A stretch of DNA of 41,568 bases. Origin: Gammaproteobacteria bacterium (GTDB lineage Bacteria; Pseudomonadota; Gammaproteobacteria; HK1). Shown in pieces: positions 1 to 7,940 of the stretch. Location of the stretch: contig JAJDUQ010000085.1 in the NCBI GenBank assembly GCA_022826505.1, positions 1 through 41,568 on the forward strand, given 5' to 3'. A model generated the notes under the pieces. The model searched no databases, was not told the origin of the DNA, and was given only the letters and a program-made list of their open reading frames with translations. Within the stretch, counting starts at the first letter, position 1. Every line of letters starts with the position of its first letter. The position numbers were made by a program, and so were the translations under genes.

Positions 1-72
1 ATCACTCGACCCACTGCGCAGCAGCGCCGCGCCTTCAAGCTGCTCGGTGTTCGGCTGGAACGTACCCAGTAG
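1..72 (+). CDS. C-terminal tail of a truncated protein, possibly transposase
   Basis: The first frame is open from the window edge and ends at a TAG at 70-72, giving 23 residues that finish in AFKLLGVRLERTQ. The wording (RPTAQQRRAFKLLGV) reads like the C-terminal tail of an IS1634/IS4-type transposase, but 23 residues cannot prove it. A competing reading is a minus-strand gene starting at 84 and running off the left edge (MAGVLLGTFQPNTEQL). An AT-rich tract at 83-110 follows the stop and could be an element end or a promoter. What lies to the left of the window would settle it. Confidence 0.35.
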   Translation: MTRPTAQQRRAFKLLGVRLERTQ

Positions 73-513
73 CACGCCTGCCATTTTTTTGTTTTATCCC
101 GAAAAACAATGGGTTGATTCGTGCATACTCTCGAAGTTCAGTCTAGCGCGCACCGGCCGATCCGGCACGGCGAGCGTCGGCCATGGCGCGCTCGCTCGAT
201 TCCGGATGTGGCGCAGCGCCGATTCCCGGATCGGCGAGCGGAGGTCTCGCTCCCTCGAAGGACTACGCGCGACATGCATCGGGAACGTGTCGACCCGAGT
301 CGGCTGGCGGCCGTCGGCCGGCGGGGACGGGAACGCTGAAAACGGCATGCACTCGCCGACCGGACCGGCACCCACCGGGGGCACGCCGGGCGGCGCAGAA
401 ACAGTGACGGCCGGTCGGATTCCCCGATTGTGACGGGCGGGTGCGGCCCGGTATCGTTCGCCCTCGGACCGCATGCACCCGCACTGCCGTCAGCGAACAT
501 GGAGAATGGGACG
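73..513. other. Intergenic region upstream of the Rieske gene
   Basis: This 440-base stretch holds no convincing gene. The open frames on both strands are Arg/Pro/Gly-rich, which is what random GC-rich sequence gives, and they lack homologous-looking motifs. The left part (83-125) is AT-rich, with runs of T and A unlike the surroundings, so it is the most likely place for a promoter or an insertion-element boundary. Confidence 0.5.
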
Positions 514-1668
514 ATGCTCGATGAAGTGACCGCAGTTCGCGATCTGCCGACAATGGAGCGGCCGCTCACTCGCGAGCCGAATACTTCGTTCACCCTTCCG
601 TCCGAGTACTACACGAGTCCGGCGGTCTACGAACGGGAGAAGGCGGCCATCTTCTACCGCACCTGGCAGTACGTGGCGCATCGATCCGCCTTCGCCGACC
701 CCGGCGACTACGTGACGCTCAGGATCTGCGATCAGAACGTCTTCGTCATGCAGGGTGGTGACGGCGAGCTGCGGGCCTTCTACAACGTGTGTCGCCACCG
801 CGCGCACGAGTTGCTCGCCGAGCCTCGCGGCAACGTGGGCTCCTCCATCGTCTGTCCCTATCACGCCTGGACCTTCGAGCGCGAAGGGGGGTTGCGCGCC
901 GCGCGCCATTCCTCGAAACGGCCCGGCTTCGACAAGGCCGATTTCGGGCTGCGCCGGATTCGGCTCGAGTTGTTCTGCGACTGCGTCTTCGTCAATCTCG
1001 ACGACGACGCGGAGAGCCTGGCGAGCCTCGCCGGGGACATGGAGACGGACTTTCGCCGGCGCGTGCCCTTCCTCGGCGAGCTGAAGATGCACGACCATCC
1101 CATCGACCTGCTGGGCGATGCGCACCAGCACGCGGGATGGAAGGTCGTGGTGGACAACTACGTCGAGTGCTACCACTGCCGCCACGCGCATCCGGACTTC
1201 GCCTCGCTGATTTCGATGGACGAATACCAGCTCGACGTTGGTCGAATCTGGTCGCGCCAGTTGGGACCGGAGACCCGGCCGATCAACACCGCCTATGAAT
1301 TCGACCCGGACGAGGGCTACCGCGGAGCGATGTTCTGGTACCTGTGGCCGAACACGACCTTCAACATCCTGCCCGGCTCGAACGAGCTGGCGGTGTACCG
1401 GGTCCGGCCGATCGACCACGAGTGGTCGAGCTTCGAGGGCGATGTTCTCACCGCCGACGGCCGGACCAACGAGGCGCGTACCACCTATACCGCCGACGTG
1501 CTGGCTCCGGAGGACATCGCGCTCTGCGAGAGCGTGCAGCGGGGCTTGAAGTCAAAGGGTTACGACCAGGGTCCGATCATGGCCGGCGATGCTCCGACCG
1601 GCGAGAACGAGTACGCGATCCATCATTTCCACAAGCTGGTCCACGAAGCGTTGAACCAGTACGGCTGA
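514..1668 (+). CDS. Rieske non-heme iron oxygenase alpha subunit, quaternary-amine type
   Basis: A 384-residue ring-hydroxylating-type oxygenase large subunit. The Rieske [2Fe-2S] motif is visible as C93-x-H95 and C114-x2-H117. The mononuclear iron site is DNYVECYHCRHAH, with H221 and H226 as likely ligands. The residue that bridges the Rieske and mononuclear centres of neighbouring subunits is usually Asp; here it is E218, as in carnitine oxygenase CntA and related choline, betaine and stachydrine enzymes. This points to N-demethylation or C-N cleavage of a quaternary ammonium compound rather than aromatic attack. The start at 514 has GGAG nine bases upstream; an ATG at 499 is an alternative. 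No reductase subunit is encoded nearby, so electrons must come from elsewhere. The BKACE gene at 2839 fits a carnitine-like substrate. The family is certain, the substrate inferred. Confidence 0.9.
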   Translation: MLDEVTAVRDLPTMERPLTREPNTSFTLPSEYYTSPAVYEREKAAIFYRTWQYVAHRSAFADPGDYVTLRICDQNVFVMQGGDGELRAFYNVCRHRAHELLAEPRGNVGSSIVCPYHAWTFEREGGLRAARHSSKRPGFDKADFGLRRIRLELFCDCVFVNLDDDAESLASLAGDMETDFRRRVPFLGELKMHDHPIDLLGDAHQHAGWKVVVDNYVECYHCRHAHPDFASLISMDEYQLDVGRIWSRQLGPETRPINTAYEFDPDEGYRGAMFWYLWPNTTFNILPGSNELAVYRVRPIDHEWSSFEGDVLTADGRTNEARTTYTADVLAPEDIALCESVQRGLKSKGYDQGPIMAGDAPTGENEYAIHHFHKLVHEALNQYG

Positions 1669-1723
1669 GCCACGCCGGCGATGCCGCTCGTTGCGCCGGC
1701 CGGTCCCGCACCGCACGCCGGCT

Positions 1724-2536
1724 TCACTCCACCGCGTTCTCCAGGATCAGAGCGCCGAGGGCGATTCGAACCACGTCGCCGGGAACGAGGGAGAATTCGT
1801 CGGGGGGGACGAGCCCGGTGCCGGTCATGATGAAGGCGCCCTCGGGGAAGTCGAGCTCGGCGAACAGCCACTTCGCAATCTCTTCGAGCGAACGCTTGAG
1901 CTGCGAGGTGCGGGTCTCCCCGTCGAACACCGTGGCACCGTCGCGTTCGATGGTGAGACTCAGCGGCAGATCCCGCATGGCGTCGGGCTCCGCGATCACT
2001 ATGCCGGGACCCAGCGCGCACGAACCGTTGTAGACCTTCGCCTGAGGCAGGTAGAGCGGGTTTTCGCCCTCGATGCTGCGCGACGACACGTCGTTGCCGG
2101 CCGTGTACCCGACGATTTCGCCCGCGCGGTTCAGCAACAGCGCAAGTTCCGGTTCGGGCACGTTCCAGGCACTGTCGCGGCGCACCCGAATCCGATCGCC
2201 GTGACCCATCACGCGCCAGCCGTTCGACTTGAAGAACACCTCGACTCTCTCGGCGCTGTAGACCTTGTCGTAGATGTCCGCGGTTTCCGATTCCGCCATG
2301 CGGGCCTCGCGGCTGCGCCGGTAGGTCACACCGGCCGCCCAGACTTCCTGCGTGTCCTCGACCGGAGCGACGAGCCCACCCACGGCCGCTTCGTCCGAGC
2401 GGGCATTGGCGAGCGCGTCGCGGATCTCCGCGAGCGGGCGCTGGAGCATCAGATCGAGGTGGAAACCATCGGGGAGCCGATATCCGTCGACCGCCCAGCA
2501 CGGTCCGCTGAATGTCTGGTGGCGCGTCAGATACAT
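1724..2536 (-). CDS. Fumarylacetoacetate hydrolase (FAH) family protein
   Basis: A 270-residue member of the FAH fold, which uses a divalent metal to cleave or isomerise 2,4-dioxo or 2-oxo acids. The metal ligands appear as E128 and E130 in VPEPELAL and D149 in GNDVSSRSIEGENP. The C-terminal loop MTGTGLVPPDEFSL is the usual substrate-binding segment. The GNDVSSRSIEGENPLYLPQAK-type stretch places it in the AraD1-like branch associated with sugar-acid breakdown, but no substrate can be fixed. The start is chosen because GGAG lies eight bases before the ATG; upstream in-frame sequence lacks family character. It converges on the Rieske gene (55 bases between stops) and diverges from the BKACE gene. 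Confidence 0.85.
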   Translation of the reverse strand: MYLTRHQTFSGPCWAVDGYRLPDGFHLDLMLQRPLAEIRDALANARSDEAAVGGLVAPVEDTQEVWAAGVTYRRSREARMAESETADIYDKVYSAERVEVFFKSNGWRVMGHGDRIRVRRDSAWNVPEPELALLLNRAGEIVGYTAGNDVSSRSIEGENPLYLPQAKVYNGSCALGPGIVIAEPDAMRDLPLSLTIERDGATVFDGETRTSQLKRSLEEIAKWLFAELDFPEGAFIMTGTGLVPPDEFSLVPGDVVRIALGALILENAVE

Positions 2537-2838
2537 GGTCGGGGCTCCGGTGCGTCGATGGATTTCGTCGAGTGGCGAGGGGAATTCGGGGATTCGAGGG
2601 CGCCCGTTTGTCTGGAGTTTCTCGGGGGCGCTGGTCGCAGGCCGGCGATGGTAGGTTGCCGCGCATGTCGTTGGAAGTCTCCGGTTGCGGCAGGTCGGGT
2701 CCGTCGCCGGTCTCCGCGTGGTGACGGTCCGGTACCCGATCGCCAATGATTGTGGCATCGTGCCACCGGAGCAGGACGGCGCTCGTCTCGTAACGGTGAC
2801 CGCGCCGTACGTATCGGAACTCGCAAGGAGACGCATGC
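2537..2838. other. Divergent intergenic region between FAH and BKACE genes
   Basis: About 300 bases separate the two divergent starts, and this should hold both promoters. No clear -35/-10 pair, operator palindrome or small gene was found. The only definite signal is the AAGGAG ribosome binding site at 2825-2830 that serves the BKACE gene. Confidence 0.5.
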
Positions 2839-3777
2839 ATGGCAGCGAAGCAGAAGAAAGTGATCATTACCTGTGCGGCCACCGGGTCGATTCATACTCC
2901 CACGATGTCTCCGCATCTGCCGCTGACGCCGTCGGAGATCGCGGAACAGTCGATCGAGGCGGCCGAGGCGGGCGCCACCATCATCCATCTGCATGCGCGC
3001 AACCCCGAAGACGGCAGCCCCACGCCGAGTCCCGACGTGTTCATGGAGTTCCTGCCCCGCATCAAGCAGAGCTGCAACGCGGTGGTGAACGTCACCACCG
3101 GCGGTGGGCACGGCATGACCCTCGAGGAGCGGCTCGCCGGCGCGATGCGAACGAAGCCGGAGATGTGCTCGCTCAACATGGGCTCGATGAACTTCGGGCT
3201 CTATCCGATGCTCGATCGCTACCCGGAGTTCAAGTACGAGTGGGAGCGCAAGCACCTCGAGAACAGTCGCGACTTCATTTTCCGCAACACGTTCAAGGAC
3301 ATCGAGTACATCCTGCGCGACCTCGGCGAAGCGCACGGCACCCGCTTCGAGTTCGAGTGTTACGACGTCGGACATCTCTACAACCTCGCCCACTTCCTCG
3401 ACCGCGGGCTGGTGAAGCCGCCGCTGTTCGTTCAGACCATCTTCGGCATTCTCGGCGGCATCGGCGCGGACCAGGAAAACCTCATGCACATGAAGCGGAT
3501 CGCGGACAAGCTGTTCGGCGAGGACTACTACTGGAGCGTGCTCGCGGCCGGCCGCCATCAGCTCGGGTTCGTGACCATGAGCGCGATCATGGGCGGCAAT
3601 GTCCGGGTCGGTCTCGAGGACAGCCTGTATGCGGGCAAGGGCCGGCTCGCGAAGTCGAACGCGGAGCAGGTCCGGATCGTGCGCTCCATCATCGAGAATC
3701 TCTCGCTGGAGGTCGCCAACCCGGACGATGCGCGCGAGATGCTGGCGCTCAAGGGAGGCGATGCGGTCGGGTTCTGA
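2839..3777 (+). CDS. Beta-keto acid cleavage enzyme (BKACE, DUF849 family)
   Basis: A 312-residue TIM-barrel enzyme of the 3-keto-5-aminohexanoate cleavage (Kce) family. Members condense a beta-keto acid with acetyl-CoA and split it into acetoacetyl-CoA or another CoA ester plus a shortened product. The zinc ligands H50 and H52 are seen in HLHARNPEDG, with the further motifs NVTTGGG, FECYDVGHLYN and the C-terminal GNVRVGLEDSLY, which are typical. Length is normal. A very good AAGGAG site sits eight bases before the ATG. One known BKACE role is cleavage of dehydrocarnitine to glycine betaine; with the quaternary-amine-type Rieske gene nearby this is an attractive guess, though BKACE substrates vary widely and no L-carnitine dehydrogenase is seen here. 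Confidence 0.9.
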   Translation: MAAKQKKVIITCAATGSIHTPTMSPHLPLTPSEIAEQSIEAAEAGATIIHLHARNPEDGSPTPSPDVFMEFLPRIKQSCNAVVNVTTGGGHGMTLEERLAGAMRTKPEMCSLNMGSMNFGLYPMLDRYPEFKYEWERKHLENSRDFIFRNTFKDIEYILRDLGEAHGTRFEFECYDVGHLYNLAHFLDRGLVKPPLFVQTIFGILGGIGADQENLMHMKRIADKLFGEDYYWSVLAAGRHQLGFVTMSAIMGGNVRVGLEDSLYAGKGRLAKSNAEQVRIVRSIIENLSLEVANPDDAREMLALKGGDAVGF

Positions 3778-3847
3778 CCGAGTCGAGTCGCCGGGCGGGG
3801 ATCGGCGGCCGACCGCGTGGGAGGAGGCCGCCGGCGCAGGGAAGGCT

Positions 3848-5008
3848 CTATCCGTCTGCGGCCGCCCGAGCGCTGGAGACGAAGCCGGTGGACGCGCGCA
3901 GATTCCGTCCCACCGTCCGCACGTAATCGAAGACGTCGTCGTCGAACCAGCCTCGCAGTGACGCGGGCATCGCGCGCTCGCGCTCGGTGTCGATCGCGAC
4001 CGTCACCGTCATTCCCGCTCGCAACGGATGTCCTTTCGGCGGTTGCTCGACGTCGAGCAGCACCGGTATGCGCTGAACGACCTTCACCCAGTTGCCCGTC
4101 GCGTTCTGCGGCGGAAGCACGGAGAACTCCGCTCCGGTCGCCGGCGCTATCGCATCGACGGTTGCGGGCCATTCGACACCCGGATAGGCGTCGACGGCAA
4201 TCGACGCCGACTGGCCTTCCAGGATGTGCGTGAGCTGCGTCTCCTTGAGGTTGGCCTCGACCCAGACCTTCGCGTTCTCGATGATGCTGAAGACGGCATG
4301 GCCCTCTTCCACGTACTCGCCCGCCTGCAGCTTCATGTTGCTGACAACTCCATCGACCGGTGCTTCGATCGACGTGTCAGCCAACGCGATCGAAGCCTGA
4401 TCGCGTTCGGTTCGGGCGCGCAGGAATCGTGGATGTTCCTCGGCCTCGATGTCGGGATTGCCTCCGAGGCTCTGTCTCACGCCCTGAACACGCTGGCGCA
4501 GCACCCGAACCTGTCGCTTGGAGAGCGAGAGATCGTGTGCCGCCACGTCGTAGGCCTGCTCGCTCGCGAGCTTGCGCTTCTTCAGCGTCTCCTGTCGCGC
4601 AAGCTGGCGCGTGAGAAACTTCACCCTCTCCACCTCGGCGGCAACCTGAGCGACCGCTTCGTGGTAATCGGCGCGAAGTTGCTCGATCTGGGTGCGCACC
4701 AGCTCGAGCTCCGCCTCGGAGCGGTCGAGTGCGATCCTGAACGGTTGCTGGTCGAGCCGGAACAGGATTTGTCCCTTGCGCACGAGAGAGTTGTCGTCGA
4801 CCCCGACCCACTCGACCCGCCCTGACACGTCGGAGCTGATCGCGACGACGTTCGACTTGATGTAGGCGTTCTCGGTCGTGACGAACCGCCCGCTCTCCGC
4901 GTAAATGTAGACCCCCACCAGGACCGCAACCACCGGCACCACGACGAGCAGCACCGTGCGCAGTGCCAATCGGCCCAACCCCCTGGCAACGAGCGGGATT
5001 CTGCTCAT
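3848..5008 (-). CDS. emrA: HlyD/EmrA-type membrane fusion protein
   Basis: A 386-residue periplasmic adaptor of an efflux system. A short cytoplasmic start is followed by one membrane segment (about residues 16-36), then the first half of the lipoyl-like domain (TENAYIKSNVVAISSDVSGRV), a long charged helical hairpin (about 85-200), and the returning lipoyl half and beta-barrel (DTSIEAPVDGVVSNMKLQAGEYV). The closing barrel segment includes HPLRAGMTVTVAIDT. EmrA normally works with the MFS pump EmrB, but none follows: the next gene converges from the other side. The start overlaps the end of the marR-like gene by ATGA, so the two are translationally coupled and probably co-regulated. Confidence 0.85.
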   Translation of the reverse strand: MSRIPLVARGLGRLALRTVLLVVVPVVAVLVGVYIYAESGRFVTTENAYIKSNVVAISSDVSGRVEWVGVDDNSLVRKGQILFRLDQQPFRIALDRSEAELELVRTQIEQLRADYHEAVAQVAAEVERVKFLTRQLARQETLKKRKLASEQAYDVAAHDLSLSKRQVRVLRQRVQGVRQSLGGNPDIEAEEHPRFLRARTERDQASIALADTSIEAPVDGVVSNMKLQAGEYVEEGHAVFSIIENAKVWVEANLKETQLTHILEGQSASIAVDAYPGVEWPATVDAIAPATGAEFSVLPPQNATGNWVKVVQRIPVLLDVEQPPKGHPLRAGMTVTVAIDTERERAMPASLRGWFDDDVFDYVRTVGRNLRASTGFVSSARAAADG

Positions 5009-5499
5009 CGTTCGCGCCCCGCCCCCGGCGTCGATTCGGTCGGTCCGCCGGATGATTCCTGGCCGTTCAGCGCGACCAGGTTCGACTTGATGGCGAGCAG
5101 CACGTCGACGAACGCTTCCTGTTCGTCGGGCGTGAAGCCGGACATCGCGTCGCGCCGCAGGCCCGCGGCGATCGCACGCATCTCGCGCATCACCGGACCG
5201 ACCTCGTTGGCCAGCCGGATCCGTTTCGCGCGCCGGTCGCGGCTGCAGGGCTCGCGGCGCACCCAACCGTTCGCCTCCAGCCGGTCGAGGAGCCGGCCGA
5301 GCGACGCCCGCTCGATGTCGAGCGTCTCCGCCAGCTCGCTCTGCGTCAGGCCGTCGTTGCGGTAGAGGTTGTTGATGACCCACCACTGGGATCGGGTGAG
5401 TCCGAGCCGCTTGACCCGGCGGTCGTAGTTCATGCGCATCAGCCTCGCGATGTCGTGCACGAGGAATCCGAAGTTGCGCTCGACGTTCTCCCGTTCCAT
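5005..5499 (-). CDS. MarR-family transcriptional regulator
   Basis: A 164-residue winged-helix regulator. The recognition helix region (LTQSELAETLDIERASLGRLLDRLE is split across about residues 54-78) and the wing (EPCSRDRRAKRIRLA, about 85-100) are clear, with dimerisation helices at both ends. It is the first gene of a two-gene unit with the emrA-like gene (4-base overlap), so it probably represses that efflux adaptor and itself, released by a small-molecule ligand. The ATG at 5499 is preferred over an in-frame one 14 codons upstream because the latter would lie inside the AT-rich promoter and operator. Confidence 0.88.
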   Translation of the reverse strand: MERENVERNFGFLVHDIARLMRMNYDRRVKRLGLTRSQWWVINNLYRNDGLTQSELAETLDIERASLGRLLDRLEANGWVRREPCSRDRRAKRIRLANEVGPVMREMRAIAAGLRRDAMSGFTPDEQEAFVDVLLAIKSNLVALNGQESSGGPTESTPGAGRER

Positions 5500-5502
5500 G
5501 GC

Positions 5503-5580
5503 GGTCAATTTAGTTGTCTGGCTGACAATATGCAAGTACAAGATATGCCATACGACAATAAGCTATCCTGCAAATTGACC
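5503..5580 (-). promoter_or_regulatory. marR-emrA promoter with nested inverted repeats
   Basis: This is a sharply AT-rich island in a GC-rich region, directly upstream of the marR-like start. Read on the minus strand it offers TTGCAT, 17 bases, then TAAATT as a -35/-10 pair. Within that spacer lies the perfect palindrome TTGTC-N5-GACAA (5514-5528), the right size for a MarR dimer. GACAATA recurs at 5524-5530 and 5554-5560. A second, perfect 9-bp inverted repeat, GGTCAATTT at 5503-5511 and AAATTGACC at 5572-5580, brackets the whole island. Autorepression by the MarR protein is the natural reading; the sites are seen, the binding is inferred. Confidence 0.65.
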
Positions 5581-5717
5581 TCTGGCATTCGACTGCCGGA
5601 GTTGCCACCATTCTCACGGGCCCGCGACGACAGCCTCGTTGCGTCCGCGGGCCTTTCAACTCGAATCGGGTCCGCCGGGAGAGGCGGACGCCTCCGACCG
5701 CGGGCGGGAGTCAAGGG

Positions 5718-6470
5718 ATGAACGCAATCGACTTGAAGGGACGCAGCGCCATCGTGACCGGCGGCGCCCAGGGCATCGGACGGGCCATCGCCGAGCGGCT
5801 GCTCGCGTCAGGCGCGGCGGTCGCGCTCTGGGATCGGGATGCGGAGCTGCTGGCGGGAACCGCGCGGGAGCTTGCGGACCGGGGCGAGGTGAGCACCTCG
5901 GCGGTGGACGTGACGGATGCGGAGGCCGTTACCGGCGTCTTTGCCGAGACTGCCGGACGGCACGGCGCGGTCGACGTCATGGTCAACAACGCGGGCATCG
6001 CGGGTCCGACGATGCCGTCTTGGGAGTACCCCCTCGACGAGTGGCGCGCCGTGGTCGACGTGGACCTGAACGGGGTCTACTACTGCTGCCGCGCCGCGCT
6101 GCCCCACATGCGCGAGCGCGACTACGGGCGCATCGTGAACGTCGCCTCGATCGCCGGAAAGGAGGGCAACCCGAACGCGGCCGCGTACAGCGCGGCCAAG
6201 GCCGGGGTCATCGCGCTCACCAAGTCGCTCGCGAAGGAGACTGCGGACCGGAACATCGCGGTGAACTGCATCACCCCGGCCGCCGCGAAGACGCGGATCT
6301 TCGACCAGATCTCCCAGACCCACATCGACTACATGCTCTCGAAGATCCCCCGCGGCCGGTTCCTCGCTGTCGAAGAGGCCGCCGCCATGGTCGCGTGGAT
6401 GGTCTCCGAGGAGAACTCGTTCACCACCGGCGCGGTGTTCGACCTGAGCGGCGGGCGGGCGACCTATTGA
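5718..6470 (+). CDS. SDR-family oxidoreductase (sugar or sugar-acid dehydrogenase type)
   Basis: A 250-residue classical short-chain dehydrogenase/reductase. The cofactor motif TGGAQGIG (residues 14-21), NNAG (90-93), catalytic S144 and the Y157-x3-K161 pair are all present. D39 after the second strand suggests NAD preference. The stretch NPNAAAYSAAKAGVIALTKSLAKE is common in SDRs acting on sugars or aldonates. GGGAG lies seven bases before the start. It opens the sugar-acid gene run on the plus strand, so a role as an aldose or deoxy-aldonate dehydrogenase is likely but not proven. Confidence 0.88.
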   Translation: MNAIDLKGRSAIVTGGAQGIGRAIAERLLASGAAVALWDRDAELLAGTARELADRGEVSTSAVDVTDAEAVTGVFAETAGRHGAVDVMVNNAGIAGPTMPSWEYPLDEWRAVVDVDLNGVYYCCRAALPHMRERDYGRIVNVASIAGKEGNPNAAAYSAAKAGVIALTKSLAKETADRNIAVNCITPAAAKTRIFDQISQTHIDYMLSKIPRGRFLAVEEAAAMVAWMVSEENSFTTGAVFDLSGGRATY

Positions 6471-6574
6471 TTGCCCGAGTCCGACGATGAGCGAGCTTCG
6501 GGCCTACAACCGAAACGGCGCACGCCGCATTTCCGAGGCTTCCTCTCGGCTCGCGGCGCGAATACGATGGCCAC

Positions 6575-6889
6575 ATGACTCGCCCGGCCCCCATACCCTT
6601 CGATACGCACCGGTTCGTCAAGCGTCTTACGGACGAAGGCATGCCGGCCGGTCAGGCGGAAGCGCTCGCCGACGAGCAGATTTCGTTGCTTAACTCCCAT
6701 CTCGTCACAAAGCAGGATATTTCCCACCTCGCCACGAAGGAGGACGTGGCCGCGACCAACAAGGCCGTCGCCGTCCTGAAGTCCGACCTCCGCACGCTAA
6801 AATGGGTCATCGTCGGCGTCGGCTTCGGAATGCTGACAGTGATGGTCGGAGTGTCCTCGCTGGTGATTCAGATGTTCTGGACCGCCTGA
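6575..6889 (+). CDS. Small DUF1640-like coiled-coil protein with C-terminal membrane anchor
   Basis: A 104-residue protein with the layout of DUF1640/CCDC90-type bacterial proteins: a conserved head (IPFDTHRFVKRLTDEGM, residues 7-23) followed by an Ala/Glu-rich helix, two ATKxD-type helical segments (LVTKQDISHLATKEDVAA, about 43-60) and a C-terminal hydrophobic helix (about 77-100). The predicted form is a membrane-tethered coiled coil with the bulk in the cytoplasm. Function in bacteria is unknown. It resembles the repeat protein at 16698-17324 in architecture and in the ATKxDL motif. It sits between an SDR and denD, separated from denD by 58 bases, so co-transcription with metabolic genes is possible but probably incidental. 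Confidence 0.7.
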   Translation: MTRPAPIPFDTHRFVKRLTDEGMPAGQAEALADEQISLLNSHLVTKQDISHLATKEDVAATNKAVAVLKSDLRTLKWVIVGVGFGMLTVMVGVSSLVIQMFWTA

Positions 6890-6947
6890 CCGCCTGGCTC
6901 GCCGGACAATCGGCCGCTGGCACCCTCCACGCTCGGGAGAATCGAAA

Positions 6948-7940
6948 GTGAAGGTTCTGGTCACCGGCGGCACCGGGTTTCTCGGCCGCCGCCTCGTATC
7001 CGCGTTGCTCGCGCGCGGCGAAGTGTCGGGCGCCGACGACGCCGAGCACGAGATCGAACGCATCGTCGTCAGCGACATCGGCCCCGGGATCGCGCCGCTG
7101 CCCGACGACTCGCGCATCGACCTGCGACTCGGCGACTTCAGCGAGCCCGGCGCGGCGGAGTCCCTGATCGACGCCGGCACCGGCGCGATCTTCCATCTCG
7201 CCGCGGTGGTCAGCGGCGAGGCCGAGCAGAACTTCGAGCTCGGCATGCGGATCAACTTCCACGCCTCGGTGCGGCTGCTCGACGCCATCCGCGCCCGCGG
7301 CCACTGCCCGCGGCTCGTGTTCACCAGCAGCGTCGCCGCGTACGGCGGCGACATGCCGGAGGTCATCGAGGATTCGACGATCCTCACGCCCCAGACCTCA
7401 TACGGAACACAGAAAGCGGCGATCGAGCTGCTGCTCAACGACTACAGCCGCAAGGGATTCGTCGACGGTCGCGCACTGCGGTTGCCGACGGTGGTGGTGC
7501 GTCCAGGCAAGGCGAATGCGGCCGCGTCCTCGTTCGCGAGCGCGATCATCCGCGAGCCGCTGGAGGGCCGTCGCTACGCGTGCCCGGTGGCGGAGGACGC
7601 GGGTGTGTGGCTGCTCTCGCCCCGGCGGGTGATCGCGAGCTTTCTCCATGCCGCGGATCTTTCCTCGGAAGCGTTCGGCATGAGTCGGGCGCTCGCGTTG
7701 CCGGGGATGACGGTCACGGTGCGAGAGATGGTCGACGGACTGCGCGAGGTGGCGGGAGAGGGTGTCGCCGAGCGACTGACCTTCGAGCGCGATCCGTTCA
7801 TCGAGACCATCGTCTACGGATGGGCGACGAGATTCCGACCCGAGCGTGCGCTCGGGATGGGATTTGCCCCGGACGAGGATTTCAGGTCCGTCGTGGAGGC
7901 CTTCATCGAAGACGATCTCGGCGGGAGGTTCGTCGCATGA
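6948..7940 (+). CDS. denD: D-erythronate dehydrogenase-like extended SDR
   Basis: A 330-residue NAD-dependent epimerase/dehydratase-fold enzyme. It starts with the Rossmann motif TGGTGFLG and has the catalytic Tyr/Lys in YGTQKAAIELL. The long block from FTSSVAAYGGD through NDYSRKGFVDGRALRLP to VVVRPGKANAAASSFAS is the signature of DenD, which oxidises D-erythronate to 3-oxo-tetronate in four-carbon acid sugar catabolism. The partner genes of that route (OtnK/OtnC/OtnI) are absent here, so it may act on another sugar acid. The start is GTG at 6948 with GGAG eight bases upstream. It ends in ATGA, overlapping the next SDR, so the two are coupled. Confidence 0.82.
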   Translation: MKVLVTGGTGFLGRRLVSALLARGEVSGADDAEHEIERIVVSDIGPGIAPLPDDSRIDLRLGDFSEPGAAESLIDAGTGAIFHLAAVVSGEAEQNFELGMRINFHASVRLLDAIRARGHCPRLVFTSSVAAYGGDMPEVIEDSTILTPQTSYGTQKAAIELLLNDYSRKGFVDGRALRLPTVVVRPGKANAAASSFASAIIREPLEGRRYACPVAEDAGVWLLSPRRVIASFLHAADLSSEAFGMSRALALPGMTVTVREMVDGLREVAGEGVAERLTFERDPFIETIVYGWATRFRPERALGMGFAPDEDFRSVVEAFIEDDLGGRFVA

